Part shown: positions 1 to 10,549 of the stretch, one piece after another
Position numbering within the stretch: the first letter of the stretch is position 1
Layout of the letters: every line of letters begins with the position of its first letter
Translations under genes and position numbers: made by a program
DNA from: Siphonodentalium dalli
Lineage: Eukaryota > Mollusca > Scaphopoda > Gadilida > Siphonodentaliidae
Length of the DNA stretch: 64,000 nucleotides
Direction: 5' to 3'
Assembly (NCBI GenBank): GCA_032622095.1
Contig: CP136064.1
Coordinates: 212,300,205-212,364,204, forward strand
The notes under the pieces: model-generated
The model's database searches: none
What the model saw: the letters and a program-made list of their open reading frames with translations, nothing else
Told to the model about the DNA's origin: nothing

Positions 1-289
1 TTGTTGGATATTAACAATGTGGGGAATTAAATGTATTAATATTTAACTGGCATAGTTATGACACAAAACACACTTGGCAATTTAACCATTTAATTAGACT
101 TTTTTCACTTCAGAAGTTTAAGAATGCACGTTCATCGATAAGAAACTATAGCTGACATTAACTATATAAACTATATAGACCGTAGTTGTCTTGGCTTTTT
201 TCCTGTGCATGTATATAGTGATTATGGTCACTTATATACTATAATTTACCCCAATAAATGGACACTTGTTGATATTTTTTGTAAGTTCA

Positions 290-556
290 TTTTCTTCCGT
301 TCATCGATCAAACAACCATGCAGTTTTTTCGGTCCCTGTTTAATACCAGTACTAAGATCAATATGTCATTGTGATAAAAGAATGCTTTTATCAGAACTAC
401 ATGTATGGAAGAAAAATAGTCTGAATTGAAGCAGACGGCAATTATTTACGGCAACATTTCAATCTCGCGCAGACTCAGACTGGTGTGCATTTATATATAC
501 ATAAAAGCGCACGATGTGCATTTATGTATAAAACATTATGACAACAACCCTATTAG
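290..556 (+). repeat. Dispersed repeat G, copy 1
   Basis: This stretch matches 45325-45590 in the same orientation. Shared landmarks in order are TTCATCGATCA, AATTGAAGCAGAC, AATTATTTACG, GCAACATTT, and a tract with GTGCATTT and ATACATAAA. By eye the identity is moderate, so the copies are old. No coding potential or terminal repeat was recognised. Positions 1-289 hold nothing assignable apart from the short segment 84-120, which resembles 1131-1160. Confidence 0.55.
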
Positions 557-559
557 CAG

Positions 560-707
560 CAGTGAGTTGATCCATGTCGTCGAATCATGTCACGTTGAGG
601 TGGGCAGATTGCTGGATCCACTAGCACCACCACAGGCAGCTCATTTGATAACCAGGAATCTGCCCACGTCAACTTGACATGATACTATGACACGGATCAA
701 CTCACTG
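560..707. repeat. Foldback element with about 50-bp inverted ends
   Basis: The left end begins CAGTGAGTTGATCC and the right end closes GGATCAACTCACTG. The two arms of about 50 bp, each running inward to GGGCAGATT, pair with a handful of mismatches. The loop is about 45 bp. The flanks AGCAG and AGCAC could be a 4-bp target duplication, but this is weak. No other copy was recognised in the window. Confidence 0.6.
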
Positions 708-757
708 AGCACTGTGAGCATAATTTATAATGATGCCCAGTTTACAATAATAACCAT

Positions 758-1130
758 TTAAAGGTACCGTACTCAATCCGATTAAGCACCCCTAAATTAC
801 TATTTCTTTGGCTTCTGGGGTAAACAATATTTGATTCGAGTCGTGGAACCCACCCTTTAAAGCTCAGAGTGATCAAGTGGTTATTATTGTTAATAGTAAC
901 CACTTGATTTTTGTTAATAGTAACCACTTGATTTTAGAGTTATCCAACTTACACCCGCAATTTGTCCGTTTTCAAGAGCGCGTGGAATAAAATAACAAAC
1001 TTCAAAAATCGATATCTTATCACTCTGAGCTTTGAAGGGTGGGGTTCCTTGACTCGAATCAAATATTTTTGACCCCCGAAGCCAAAGAAATAGTAATTTA
1101 GGGGTGCTTAATCGGATTGAGTACCTTTAA
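758..1130. mobile_element. Family E MITE, TTAA-flanked (copy E1)
   Basis: The ends read TTAA-AGGTACC and GTACCT-TTAA, with inverted arms of about 100 bp that include ACTCAATCCGATTAAGC and its complement. The interior repeats a segment containing GTTAATAGTAACCACTTG. The flanks match a segment near the window start (84-120) that lacks the insert, which supports TTAA as the duplicated target. TTAA targets are typical of piggyBac-type and some other transposases; the AGG terminus is not the usual CCC start, so the superfamily is unassigned. Confidence 0.7.
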
Positions 1131-1289
1131 TTAGATTTTTTTCACTTCAGAAGTTTAATTTTCTTAACGGATATAACAGGGGTGAAAATGAACACAGCAA
1201 CAGCATATGGCTATATAGTTACGTAGAATATTTTTAACAGATAAATAGTCTGTCGTCGTTAATTTATAAACGCATTGATCACTCAGATC

Positions 1290-1663
1290 AGGAAGTCGGT
1301 AGCCGAGAGGTAGCATTGGCCTACTGGTCTCTCATCAGGGTATTCTGCCAAAAATCAGAACTCGGTCAGATACCTGTACATATCTGTATCTGGTTATAGA
1401 TGCACTGGTCCAGGTGCTACCATGGCCAAGTAACTTTATAACCCTGTGGTGACTCTAGTAGCATTCTTTATTGTGCAATGTGCACACACCGAAATGTGTA
1501 CACGGGTCATCCATTAATTAATGTCCACGCCCGATCGGACAGCGTACTGCACCCACAACAACATACATGGACAATGTTGTAATGGGGGGGGGGGAGTTGG
1601 CATTTTGCATTCGGATCTTTATTCAGTGATCTCGAATGAGAATTTTCAGCCTGACAAACTTGG
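1290..1663 (+). mobile_element. tRNA-derived SINE-like repeat, copy S1
   Basis: The head (about 1290-1345) contains TAGCCGAGAGG, a full match to the pol III box A pattern. The body (1381-1663) includes GGTTATAGATGCACTG, CAGGTGCTACCATGG, ACTTTATAACCCTGTGGTGAC, an 11-G tract at 1584-1594 and CAGTGATCTCGAATGAGA. The same two blocks occur on the other strand at 8460-8892, but in the opposite order. The box B region seen in S2 is missing from this head. This is a relic, not a functional tRNA gene. Confidence 0.55.
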
Positions 1664-2489
1664 TATCTGCATTAGGGAAACTCTACATCAAAGACCGACC
1701 CCAGATGTGGGGTCCTAAATATAGTAACATGATTTTCCAGATTCCGCGGTGGCTGTGATTTGTTATGAAAAATAGTTCCTGTAATGTTGGTAAATCTCGT
1801 TTATTCCACGTACCATTGTGGTGTGAACTCACAATTTAGGCTATATGTTACCAAGTATAACATTTGTGAACGTTTTCGTGTTAATAAACTAGCATAATGT
1901 TGCATTTTGCAACATATTTCTCTTCCCTTGCATTGGAGACTGAAGTCAGCCCAAACAAAAATCCGTCGGCACCGTTCTTTGATCTCCCCGGCGTCTTTGG
2001 CTGGTCCCCGGCCAGTGAAGAACAACATACCAGGCTACTCGTTTTATACTTCGTTAAAATGTTTTTCTTGAATTTACGTAGCGCGTTCGAACATGTCATT
2101 CTGGTGTTAATAGCATGCATATTGGCGTTTCAATTTTTTAAATCGGACTATAATTACTTCTGTTATGTTTGTCTTTATTTAATATTTCTGAGTCTCGTTG
2201 CTTACGTAGACCTAAATAAAACGTGTTCTGATATATTAAAGAATAAACGAAATTGGCTCATTCGAACCTAACTAAAATTATGTATTCTAATTTGACAGAA
2301 CGGAGTAACTAATATTATGTATTCGTGGATAGTGAGTATGGAGTTTAGAGTGATAATATATGTATATGACAATATATGCATAGCGGTTACACAAAACTCC
2401 GATACTGGCACATCAATAAACTTAATATACCCGTACAGTCGTAATAATAGTATCATCCTTTTCTTAATAAACGCTCTTTATTCATATCG
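1664..2489. other. Unassigned, no gene recognised
   Basis: A 124-codon open frame lies at 1897-2271 on the plus strand. Its C-terminal half is hydrophobic, but it lacks a recognisable domain or splice context and is close to the longest chance ORF expected in AT-rich DNA. Nothing else can be supported here. Confidence 0.4.
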
Positions 2490-2884
2490 TAACAGGAGTA
2501 AACTCTAATAAGCGAACTTTATTGTTTCCTGTTGGAAAAACAAACGGGAACCGATTTCAGTCTATGATTAGAACTTGAATGATGCCTTCGGTTGTACATT
2601 AATGTCGGTATATAAAACTATTTGACGCATTTGTCGACCTATCTAGTTTTGTTAGCACCAGAAATCGGACCGACGTGTAATTAAATCAAGCATTTATGCA
2701 TGGTTTTAGACTGCCATGCAGATGGCTTTTTTTAATTTTGATTGTACACGAACTGGTTGTTACAATTTATTATTATTGTCTTTCGATAAATCTAACAAGA
2801 GTTATAAAGTACTGATCTTATATATTCGTTGATCGTTAATATATATTCGTTTGGTTGTCTCTTCATATATCGGAGAAAATAGCG

Positions 2885-3051
2885 AAAAATTTACGGAACA
2901 AGTCAGAGTGTGCCAGTATAATACATGCAATCATGCAATCTACGCAAGCGTTTCGGTACTTTTATTAATATTTAATTGGCATTCTTGGATCTATAGAAAA
3001 AATAATATATAGGAATTATAATGTATTTAATTAATTATACGCCATGCGCAT
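2885..3051 (+). repeat. 167-bp near-identical direct repeat, copy 1
   Basis: Positions 2885-3051 match 3365-3531 at an exact offset of 480 with only four substitutions that I can count. A degraded relative begins near 5738. The two copies are much more alike than the rest of the surrounding old duplication. Confidence 0.85.
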
Positions 3052-3364
3052 AATTTTACATTTGTTTAAAAAGCAAAATGTTGTTTATTGGGCAACTATC
3101 AATAATTGATATATAAGAACAGCGTATTTATCTATTTTCCATGTTCGATATTAGTTGTGCATGATGTGTTGTTTTATACAGACTTAATTTTGTTTCTATA
3201 CATATATACGCACAGCGGGTCCCTTGGGTCCCTTTATGCGGCATATAGGACTTGACCCAACGTCCACACAAATGTCAGTATGGATACCGGTTGCGCGAGG
3301 GCATGATGGCAAATGTTCAAAGTGTTGGTACAATATTTTATTTTGATCAAAATTTCAACATGTA

Positions 3365-3531
3365 AAAAATATACGGAACAAGTCAGAGTGTGACAGTATA
3401 ATACATGCAATCATGCAATCTACGCAAGCGTTTCGGTACTTTTATTAATATATAATTGGCATTCTTGGATCTATAGACAAAATAATATATAGGAATTATA
3501 ATGTATTTAATTAATTATACGCCATGCGCAT
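3365..3531 (+). repeat. 167-bp near-identical direct repeat, copy 2
   Basis: Partner of 2885-3051. The upstream context TTTCAACATGT is shared with the old copy near 5730 but not with copy 1. Copy 2 therefore sits in the ancestral position and copy 1 is probably the recent transplant. Confidence 0.8.
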
Positions 3532-3786
3532 GCCAACGTCGCGTATATTAACCAGATGTAACGAAATATGGATATTCTTGGCAAGTTAATCGATGTAATC
3601 GACACAAAATATATTGTTCCTTTACAATCAGATATTTTCCTAGATTGTTTTTCCTCGCGCTCCACAACCTGGGAATGAATGGGAAGACGACAAGAGTGTT
3701 TTGTGTATATCTTGAATCAGCGGCCCATTTTGTTTTAAATTCTCAGCTTAGCCTCATATTATTATAATTCGAGGACAAGACAGTTT

Positions 3787-3825
3787 ATATAATAATAATA
3801 TATTATAATATAATATATTATTATA
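3787..3825. repeat. AT-only palindrome
   Basis: A run of A and T only, centred on TATTATAATATAATA, pairs with itself over about 19 bp per arm. It sits between two copies of TCGAGGACMAG. It could extrude as a cruciform; no other role is visible. Confidence 0.6.
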
Positions 3826-4785
3826 AGTCGAGGACCAGAAGTCCATCATAGAAAGATTGTGAAAATTCGTCATCGGCATATATTATGTACTTCAAATTAG
3901 TAATATATTTACGTTCTAGTTTTTATAAAATATGCACACCTGAACACGGACATGGCTTATTCGAGCTTCCAAATTGTGTCTCTGTAATTTGGAAGGTGGT
4001 ATAAGGTATGTCGAAATAATCCTATACTGGCTTCATATGCCATCAAAATTACTTGCCATGGTCACAGGATTTTTCCAGTTGCTTAATTTTTTTCGCCCAG
4101 AATTTAAGCAAACGCTCTTTATTGCTACAATACCAGGGATAGACTTAACACGGAACGCTGTTGTTTGTTTGGGACACATACATCGTGTTCAAAGTTGCAT
4201 TTTTTATGACTTACTTTCGTATTTCTGAGACTTTTTATGCCCACAGAAAGGTAGTTCAAGTATTTATCGACATATTTCGACACCGCTAAATATTCAAAAG
4301 CGAACATTATTGGGTGTATTTTGGAGCGCAAACCGCCATGAAAATGATATGATTTCTTCTGAACATTAAGTTATATGATGTTAATTTTACAAACAATTCG
4401 ATCAAAATTAAATAAAACGTTAACCGGCACTGAGTAAGTAGCTATTACATAATAACACGGGTCGCCGGCAGTACGCAAGAAGCACTATATATACTACCAT
4501 ATATCAGGCACAATAAACATTTACAGCGCCGGCAATAACACACTACCGGTGTGAATATGTATGTTGGGGCAGAAAGGCGGGGTGATATGATAACAGGAGT
4601 AAACTAGTAATAAGTGCCCTTTATTGCTTCAAGCATGGAGAAAAACGGGACCCGATTTCAGTCTATGACTGTAACTTGAATAAGGCTTTTGGTGGTATAT
4701 ATTAATGTCAGTATATCAACTATTTGACGCGTTTGTCGACCTATCTATAATATGTTTGTTAGCACCAGATATAACTACAGGGTGG

Positions 4786-4786
<1 letters not shown>

Positions 4787-4816
<30 letters not shown>
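4787..4816. repeat. Poly-C tract, 30 C
   Basis: Uninterrupted run of 30 C residues, the longest of several C/G homopolymers in an otherwise AT-rich window. Length may be inexact if the assembly or sequencing collapsed it. Confidence 0.9.
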
Positions 4817-4817
<1 letters not shown>

Positions 4818-6091
4818 TCGGGGAGATATGCAATAGTCAGACCGAACGCTATAGCCGGTCGTAGCCCCTGCGTTAACGTTACCAAATGGCCAGGAACCCC
4901 ATGCATCCGTCCACCCAATTCTGACAATTTTCAACTGCTCACCACCACCACACACTGATTCCCAATTTGATCTCGTCCAGCAAAACCCGAACGGCTTTCT
5001 GGCTCCACATTTTGGAAGTGCTATATTAATACACATGGCAATCAACTATATAACTCATACATGGTGAATTCCATGTTAAGTGATTTAGCCTAATCGGACA
5101 ACGCCGAGTCGTAAGGATAAGGATATTTGTTTCTCGACTATATGCATGGCCTGAGCTCAAATTTAACAATCCGATATGGTGCTCTCATGCCTTGATTAAC
5201 AGGCATTGGAAAATTAATACAGACAATACCAGTTTGTTGAGATTGCTCGGATAATTTGAGGGCGAGCTCATGTGATAACATTCAATTGGGATTTCCATGC
5301 ATATATCCATTACAGAGCCAAAAAAATTAATGCAGGTACAGCGTTGAAAGAAAAAATAGTCACCCCCCCCCCCATTTTTAACCCAGAATGCACAGAACAG
5401 TATATGTTTCTCAGGCCAAAGGATGAACAAGTTCCTAACTGTCACAATTTTTGCCTGTACAGGCTTGAATTATCACATTTTGGACTATAATCCATGATTG
5501 GGGAGGGGGCTAGTTCTCGAAAGTTTCGAATAACTAAGGGATTTAGTTGAATGTATCGGCCGGGATTATCTGGGCAAGAATGTACAACATAATGTTTTAC
5601 TTAAATAGATAAACATTTACAGCGCCGACAATAACAAACTACAAAATGTGTATGTTGGGGCGGGAAGGCTGGGTGATGACACAAAAAATGCACAGAGTTG
5701 GTATGCAACTTATTTTTTCAAAAATTTCAACATGTCAAAAATATACGGAGCATGACTTTTATTAACAATACTTTTATGAATATGAAATTCGCTTTCTTGA
5801 ATCTATTGAATACTATAGGAAAGCGTAGGTAATTAATTATAAGTATAACGACGCATCGAAATATTTAAAATTGACACAAGATGATCGATGTAATCGACAA
5901 AAAGGTACTGTTCCCGGAAAATAATTCCCGGACTAATTAACATACTGTATAATTCCCCGCCATCTTGCCACCAATCGACTAGAATAATGTTTTCAAAATA
6001 TGTAAATGACATACATATAGTTCTGTCGTAGGGCATATTACAATGACGCAAGTCACTAATTCGACTGTATACAGGTGCCGATGTCATTGAC

Positions 6092-6210
6092 AGTACACTA
6101 CCGATACACAGACGAGAGTAATCAACAGTCTAGTGGATTAGTATTGTTATACCAGTACACCAGACTGTCGTTGAGTAATCTGGCGTGTGTATCGGTAGTG
6201 TACCGTCGAC
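6092..6210. repeat. Foldback element with about 24-bp arms
   Basis: ACAGTACACTACCGATACAC on the left pairs with GTGTATCGGTAGTGTACCGT on the right with one mismatch. The loop is about 75 bp. The flanking sequence shows no clear duplication. Confidence 0.55.
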
Positions 6211-7130
6211 AGTGTACTTGGAATATACTAGTTAATAGATAACTGACAATCAACGAAGGCCATATAATTACGCGGATGTGTTGCTTTCGACATATTTGTC
6301 GTTCTCTGTATATTAGCGCTGCATAGATCTCAATAATGGCATCCATTTTGTTTTTATTTTCGTAAATGACATAAATAGCATTACTGAAAAACACATTTAA
6401 TTGAGTTCAACTATTGTATCTCACCCACCATTAATTTATATGAACATATACCCAACGCATCTCTGGGGAAACATGTTCCATCAGAAATCTTGTCCCCGAT
6501 CGGTCACTATATATACCCAATGCCGGCCCCCTCTCCGTTAACATACAACACATAAAAGCAGCGGTTTTTTTTTTTAATTCTCAGCTTAGCTTCGTATTAT
6601 TAAGTAGATGGTTGAGAAAAAGCCTAATCGGTATATTACGAACTTGAAAGTAGTACATGTAGTATAGTTAGGTTTTTCTAGTCCTAGTAAAATATGTATA
6701 TATTTAAACGGAAATGGCTCATTCAAGCTTCCGTTTTTTCTAAGTAAATTGGAAGGATTTATAAGATATAGGTTCACAAATACGCGAAATATTGATATAT
6801 ACTTGAACAATACTTGTCTTGCATGGTCACAGCCATTGTCCAACTGTTTCAATTTTCGCACCTAATTTAAATAAATTGAACGCTCTTTATTGAAACCATA
6901 TCAGGAATAGATTAACATGGAATCCCGTGGATTGCCGTGCACATGGGTGTTGTTTGCTTGGAACACAAACAGCGTGTTTATGGTTGTATATTTTATTACT
7001 TTAATTCGTCTTCATGTGACATAATGCCCTTAGAAACGTAGTTCAACTATTTATCGACATATATCAATACCGGGAAAAATTTTAAAGCGAATATTATTGG
7101 GTGTATCGTGATACTCGTGTTTAATGATTT

Positions 7131-8450
7131 TTTTCCCCCGAAAATCGAGCCGGAAGATCGATAAATTTCAAGTTCTGGCATCAGTAACCTCAAGTTATAA
7201 ATTCGATACTAACCACGTGGTAATACTCATATCATGTGATATATTTTGGAAATATCAATCTAAACGAAAATGAACCATCGCGGTTATACAGTATAGTATA
7301 ACTAGAATTTCTGTTTGGTGCCAATTACTGCCAAATCTATATTTGAATGTATACACCTTAATTTATCTTGTATATATGTGTACTCACATGCACCGACTCT
7401 TTCTCACGTCTGTTATGTATCGTGTATACATGTTTTGCTTGTTCCACATACACTGTGGCTTGGTATTCATTTATTCAAACATTCAGCGCCCTTGTTCAAT
7501 TTATTTATTGGAAAAGCGAGCCCGAAAATAGATCATTTTTAAGTACTGACGCTAAAATTATATACGCACTTCTCATATATACACAATCATGCTCGCAACT
7601 CGGGTATCTAGAATTCTGGACCTCAGTAAGTAATTTCTAGCTATAATGTCAATAGTAACCGTTCCGTGGTAATAATCATATCACACGACACATATGTGTA
7701 TTTAGGAAATACCAGTATAAACGAAACTAAAACAATCGGCGCCCTTGTTCAATTCATAAAGGAGCCCGAAAATCAATCATTTCGCGACATCGATTTTAAG
7801 TCAATGTATAGTTTTATATCATACCCCACATCAGCAACAAAATGAAGCCAATAAAACGATAAAAACAATTATGACGCAGCAAAACAGAGTTAACAAACGA
7901 ATTATATTTTTTAGACAATCAGCAAAGTAATTTAATTAGTTTCCAAAACGACAATTTAACACTTTAGTTCATTCAATGCAAACGGAACCCAAAACCATGC
8001 ATTTTCTATAAACAATGCGCAAATGATCGTGCGCATGAACATGCTTTTATCGCTAATTGAATTAATTCAGTTCTTTCTAATTTCGGGTGTAGATTATATT
8101 TTTATTTATACAGGCACATGGGTAATTTCCGTATTTATCAACGGATTCGAGCCATTGAAGTCTGAAACCACAACCGCGGATTCCAATTATACACTTGGTA
8201 CATTTCGTTTTTGTCAAAAGCTGAAGTTTAATGAAATAAAAAAATGCGATAACAGTATCAGCTTATGTTTCGATGTGTCACATGATTACGTAACTGACCA
8301 ACATGCCACACGGCAGACCGCGGCGATACAACCTTTGATATACCGCCGACAGACTGGGCTGATATAATTATTTAACTGAAGCCTGGTAAAGCTATTTTTA
8401 ACATGGCGTAAGGTAATTAGCCTGTCACACGGACTTCTTTTTTAATGGAG
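7131..8450. other. Unassigned, no gene recognised
   Basis: This stretch contains a 114-codon open frame at 8023-8367 (+) with a hydrophobic N-terminal third. It has no recognisable family and no splice evidence, so it is not called as a gene. A short diverged duplication (AACGAAA with CGCCCTTGTTCAATT) occurs near 7488 and 7738. Confidence 0.4.
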
Positions 8451-8459
8451 CGAGAACGT

Positions 8460-8892
8460 AATGTGATAAGAGTTCTGATTTTTGTCAGAATACCCTGACA
8501 GGTTGCGATCCCTGGTCCTCTAGCACGAGAGACCAGTACGCTATCTCTCGGCTACCGACTTCCCAAGCTTGTCAATGTCAGGCTGAAAAGTCTCATTCGA
8601 GATCACTGAATACTACTTTACTAGTAAGGATCCAAATACAAAATTCTGACCCCCCCCCCCCCCCCCCCATTAATTTACAACATTTTGCCCAAGTATGTTG
8701 TTATGAGCAGTACGCTGTCCAATCAGGCGCAAACATTAATTGCCGACGCATGTATGATGTTCACGCCTCGGTTTGAGTACGTTGAAGAACGCTACTACTA
8801 GTACTAGTGTCACCACAGGGTTATAAAGTTACTCCGCCATGGTAGCACCTGGGACAGTGCATCTATAACCAAAAGGTTCCTGCACTGCAATA
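8460..8892 (-). mobile_element. tRNA-derived SINE-like repeat, copy S2
   Basis: Read on the minus strand, the body comes first (GGTTATAGATGCACTG, 19-G tract, CAGTGATCTCGAATGAGA). It is followed by a tRNA-like head with box A-like TAGCCGAGAGA and a near box B, GGGATCGCAACC, about 36 bp downstream. The head's spacing and the long arm between the boxes recall a Ser/Leu-type tRNA. In S1 the same blocks are in head-body order, so the two copies are circular permutations of one repeat unit. Confidence 0.55.
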
Positions 8893-9489
8893 TCTAGAGA
8901 TAGGATGCAATTACAAATCAGTGTTGATTCAATTTCCAATGTGAACTGAAGAACTGTCACTAGTACTAGTAGTATTAACTATTATCACAGTCCCTAGGAA
9001 TCACTGTTAGTTGAATAACATATTATTTAATAATATTAAATCAATATATTATAGTTAGTTATTATATTAATATATATACCTGTTATCTGTATAGTGGAGG
9101 TAATATATCTAGATCTATTTGTTATATTTTAATCAAATTTAATATTACATGGACAGTGATTCCTAGGACTGTGCTATTATTAGTAACTAAGTAGTGTCCT
9201 GTTGTCAGTGTCAATGTCAATTACTAATTAGAATTATAAAACATTATCAAAGCATACTGTATTACTGGCATAGGCTTATGATTGTACTCGTGTGCATTAC
9301 CATAACCCAAGTCACCATGTGTAATATTTAGGCCTAATATTAACACAAACACTGGCAAAATCGTTATCCCATTTTCTTCAACAAAAACAAATTCCGGGGT
9401 GTGTTCGATTTGATAGAATCGGCAGAGTTGAGGTAACTCTACTTTGACTATCCCAAGATGGCGTCCAAAACGGTCACAACAAAGAATTC

Positions 9490-10545
9490 ATGGCACTCAA
9501 TCCATTCGAATGGTCCCCATATTATCAAATTAGAACACCACCATTTCTTCAAAATACGCTTTAGTTATCAGAATTTAATAATTACATAGAGAGTACGGTA
9601 ATCAATTGATTCTGAGAATTACATTAAATAATTCACCAGGGGAGAGACGTCGGTAAGAAAAGAGTGCGCGTTAGGGCACGAGTTTCTTACCTAAACGTCT
9701 CTCACCTCGAGTGAATTATTTAACGTAATTCTCGGATCTAATTGATTACTCTACTATTTATTACACTTCTGCATCAATTTGGTTCGCCAAATATGATTAA
9801 GACACACACAATTAAATGAATGATTTTCAAGTCGCGATGTAGAGAAATATTATATAACCACTGAAATTTCAGTCGAAATCAGTAAGCGACGTAATGTCAA
9901 TGACGTAACGAGAAATGACATAATCCACTAGTGACATTACAATTTTTAATTAACGGCGTTTTCTATGTAAGTCGCGCATAGGAGTGTAATAAATAGAGAG
10001 TAATCAATTGGTTCCGAGAATTACGTTAAATAATTCACGAGAGGTGAGAGACGTCGGTAAGAAACGGGTGCGCGTTAGCGCACGAGTTTCTTACCCAAAC
10101 GTCTCTCGCCTCGAGTGAATTATTGAACGTAATTCTCGGAACTAATTGATTACTCTATTTATTACACTTCTGCATCAATTTGGTTCGCCAAATATGATTA
10201 AAACACACAGAATGAATGCTTAAAAGTCCCGATGTGGATAAAGATCAACCATAGAAAATTCAGTCTAGATCAGTAAGCGACGTAACGTCAATGAGGTCAC
10301 GGGAAATGACATAATTCACAAGTGACATTACCAATTTTAATTAACAGCGTTTTCAATGGAAATCGCGCATAGGAGTGTAATAAAACACAATAATGCTAAC
10401 CACTGTCAACTATGGTACAGTATAAAATTTCCCAAAACGTGTTATTTATCAACATGTTGTTCAACCAAATATGACCGTATTCTCACTTGAGTATCACAAA
10501 ATTTGGCCGCATTACCACTTAATTTTAGAGTTATCCATGAACTAG
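9490..10545 (+). mobile_element. Family E element interrupted by family H (copy E4)
   Basis: The left part (9490-9584, ACTCAATCC to AAAATACGCTTTAGTTATCA) and right part (10398-10545, AATAATGCTAACC to TTTTAGAGTTATCCAT) match 17167-17426 in copy E3, where they are contiguous. About 0.8 kb of unrelated palindromic sequence separates them here. The far right terminus was not found. Confidence 0.6.
9585..10387. mobile_element. Family H: tandemly doubled palindrome plus short MITE
   Basis: Two units of about 415 bp lie head to tail, clearly related along their whole length. Each begins with a palindrome of about 150 bp (AATCAATTG to CTAATTGATTACTCTA, with GTAAGAAA and TTTCTTAC near the loop). Each continues with an element of about 235 bp bounded by TTTATTACACTTC and GGAGTGTAATAAA. 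The pair lies inside a family E element. The boundary repeats resemble TIRs of a small TA-target MITE, but I could not fix the duplication. Confidence 0.6.
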
Positions 10546-10549
10546 CGCT

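Larger units (their letters stand above)
2490..7130 (+). repeat. Old tandem segmental duplication
   Basis: Matching blocks recur in the same order. AACAGGAGTAAACT with TTGTCGACCTATCT occurs at 2492-2645 and 4593-4745. TTTCAACATGT with ATACGGA occurs near 3350 and 5730. ATCGATGTAATCGACA occurs near 3590 and 5882. TTCTCAGCTTAGC occurs near 3740 and 6580. The stretch from GGCTCATTC/GGCTTATTC to TATTGGGTGTAT covers 3954-4320 and 6714-7090. The offset grows from about 2.1 to 2.8 kb, so the units have gained and lost sequence since duplication. No conserved reading frame survives between copies. Confidence 0.65.

Noticed and set aside
1290-1345. Functional tRNA gene
   Set aside because: Box A is good, but box B is missing here and the cloverleaf cannot be completed; it is the head of a SINE-like repeat.
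1897-2271. 124-codon plus-strand frame as a membrane protein gene
   Set aside because: No family, no splice or promoter evidence; the hydrophobic half is typical of translated AT-rich DNA.
8023-8367. 114-codon plus-strand frame with signal-peptide-like start
   Set aside because: Same reasons; within the expected length of chance frames for 64 kb.
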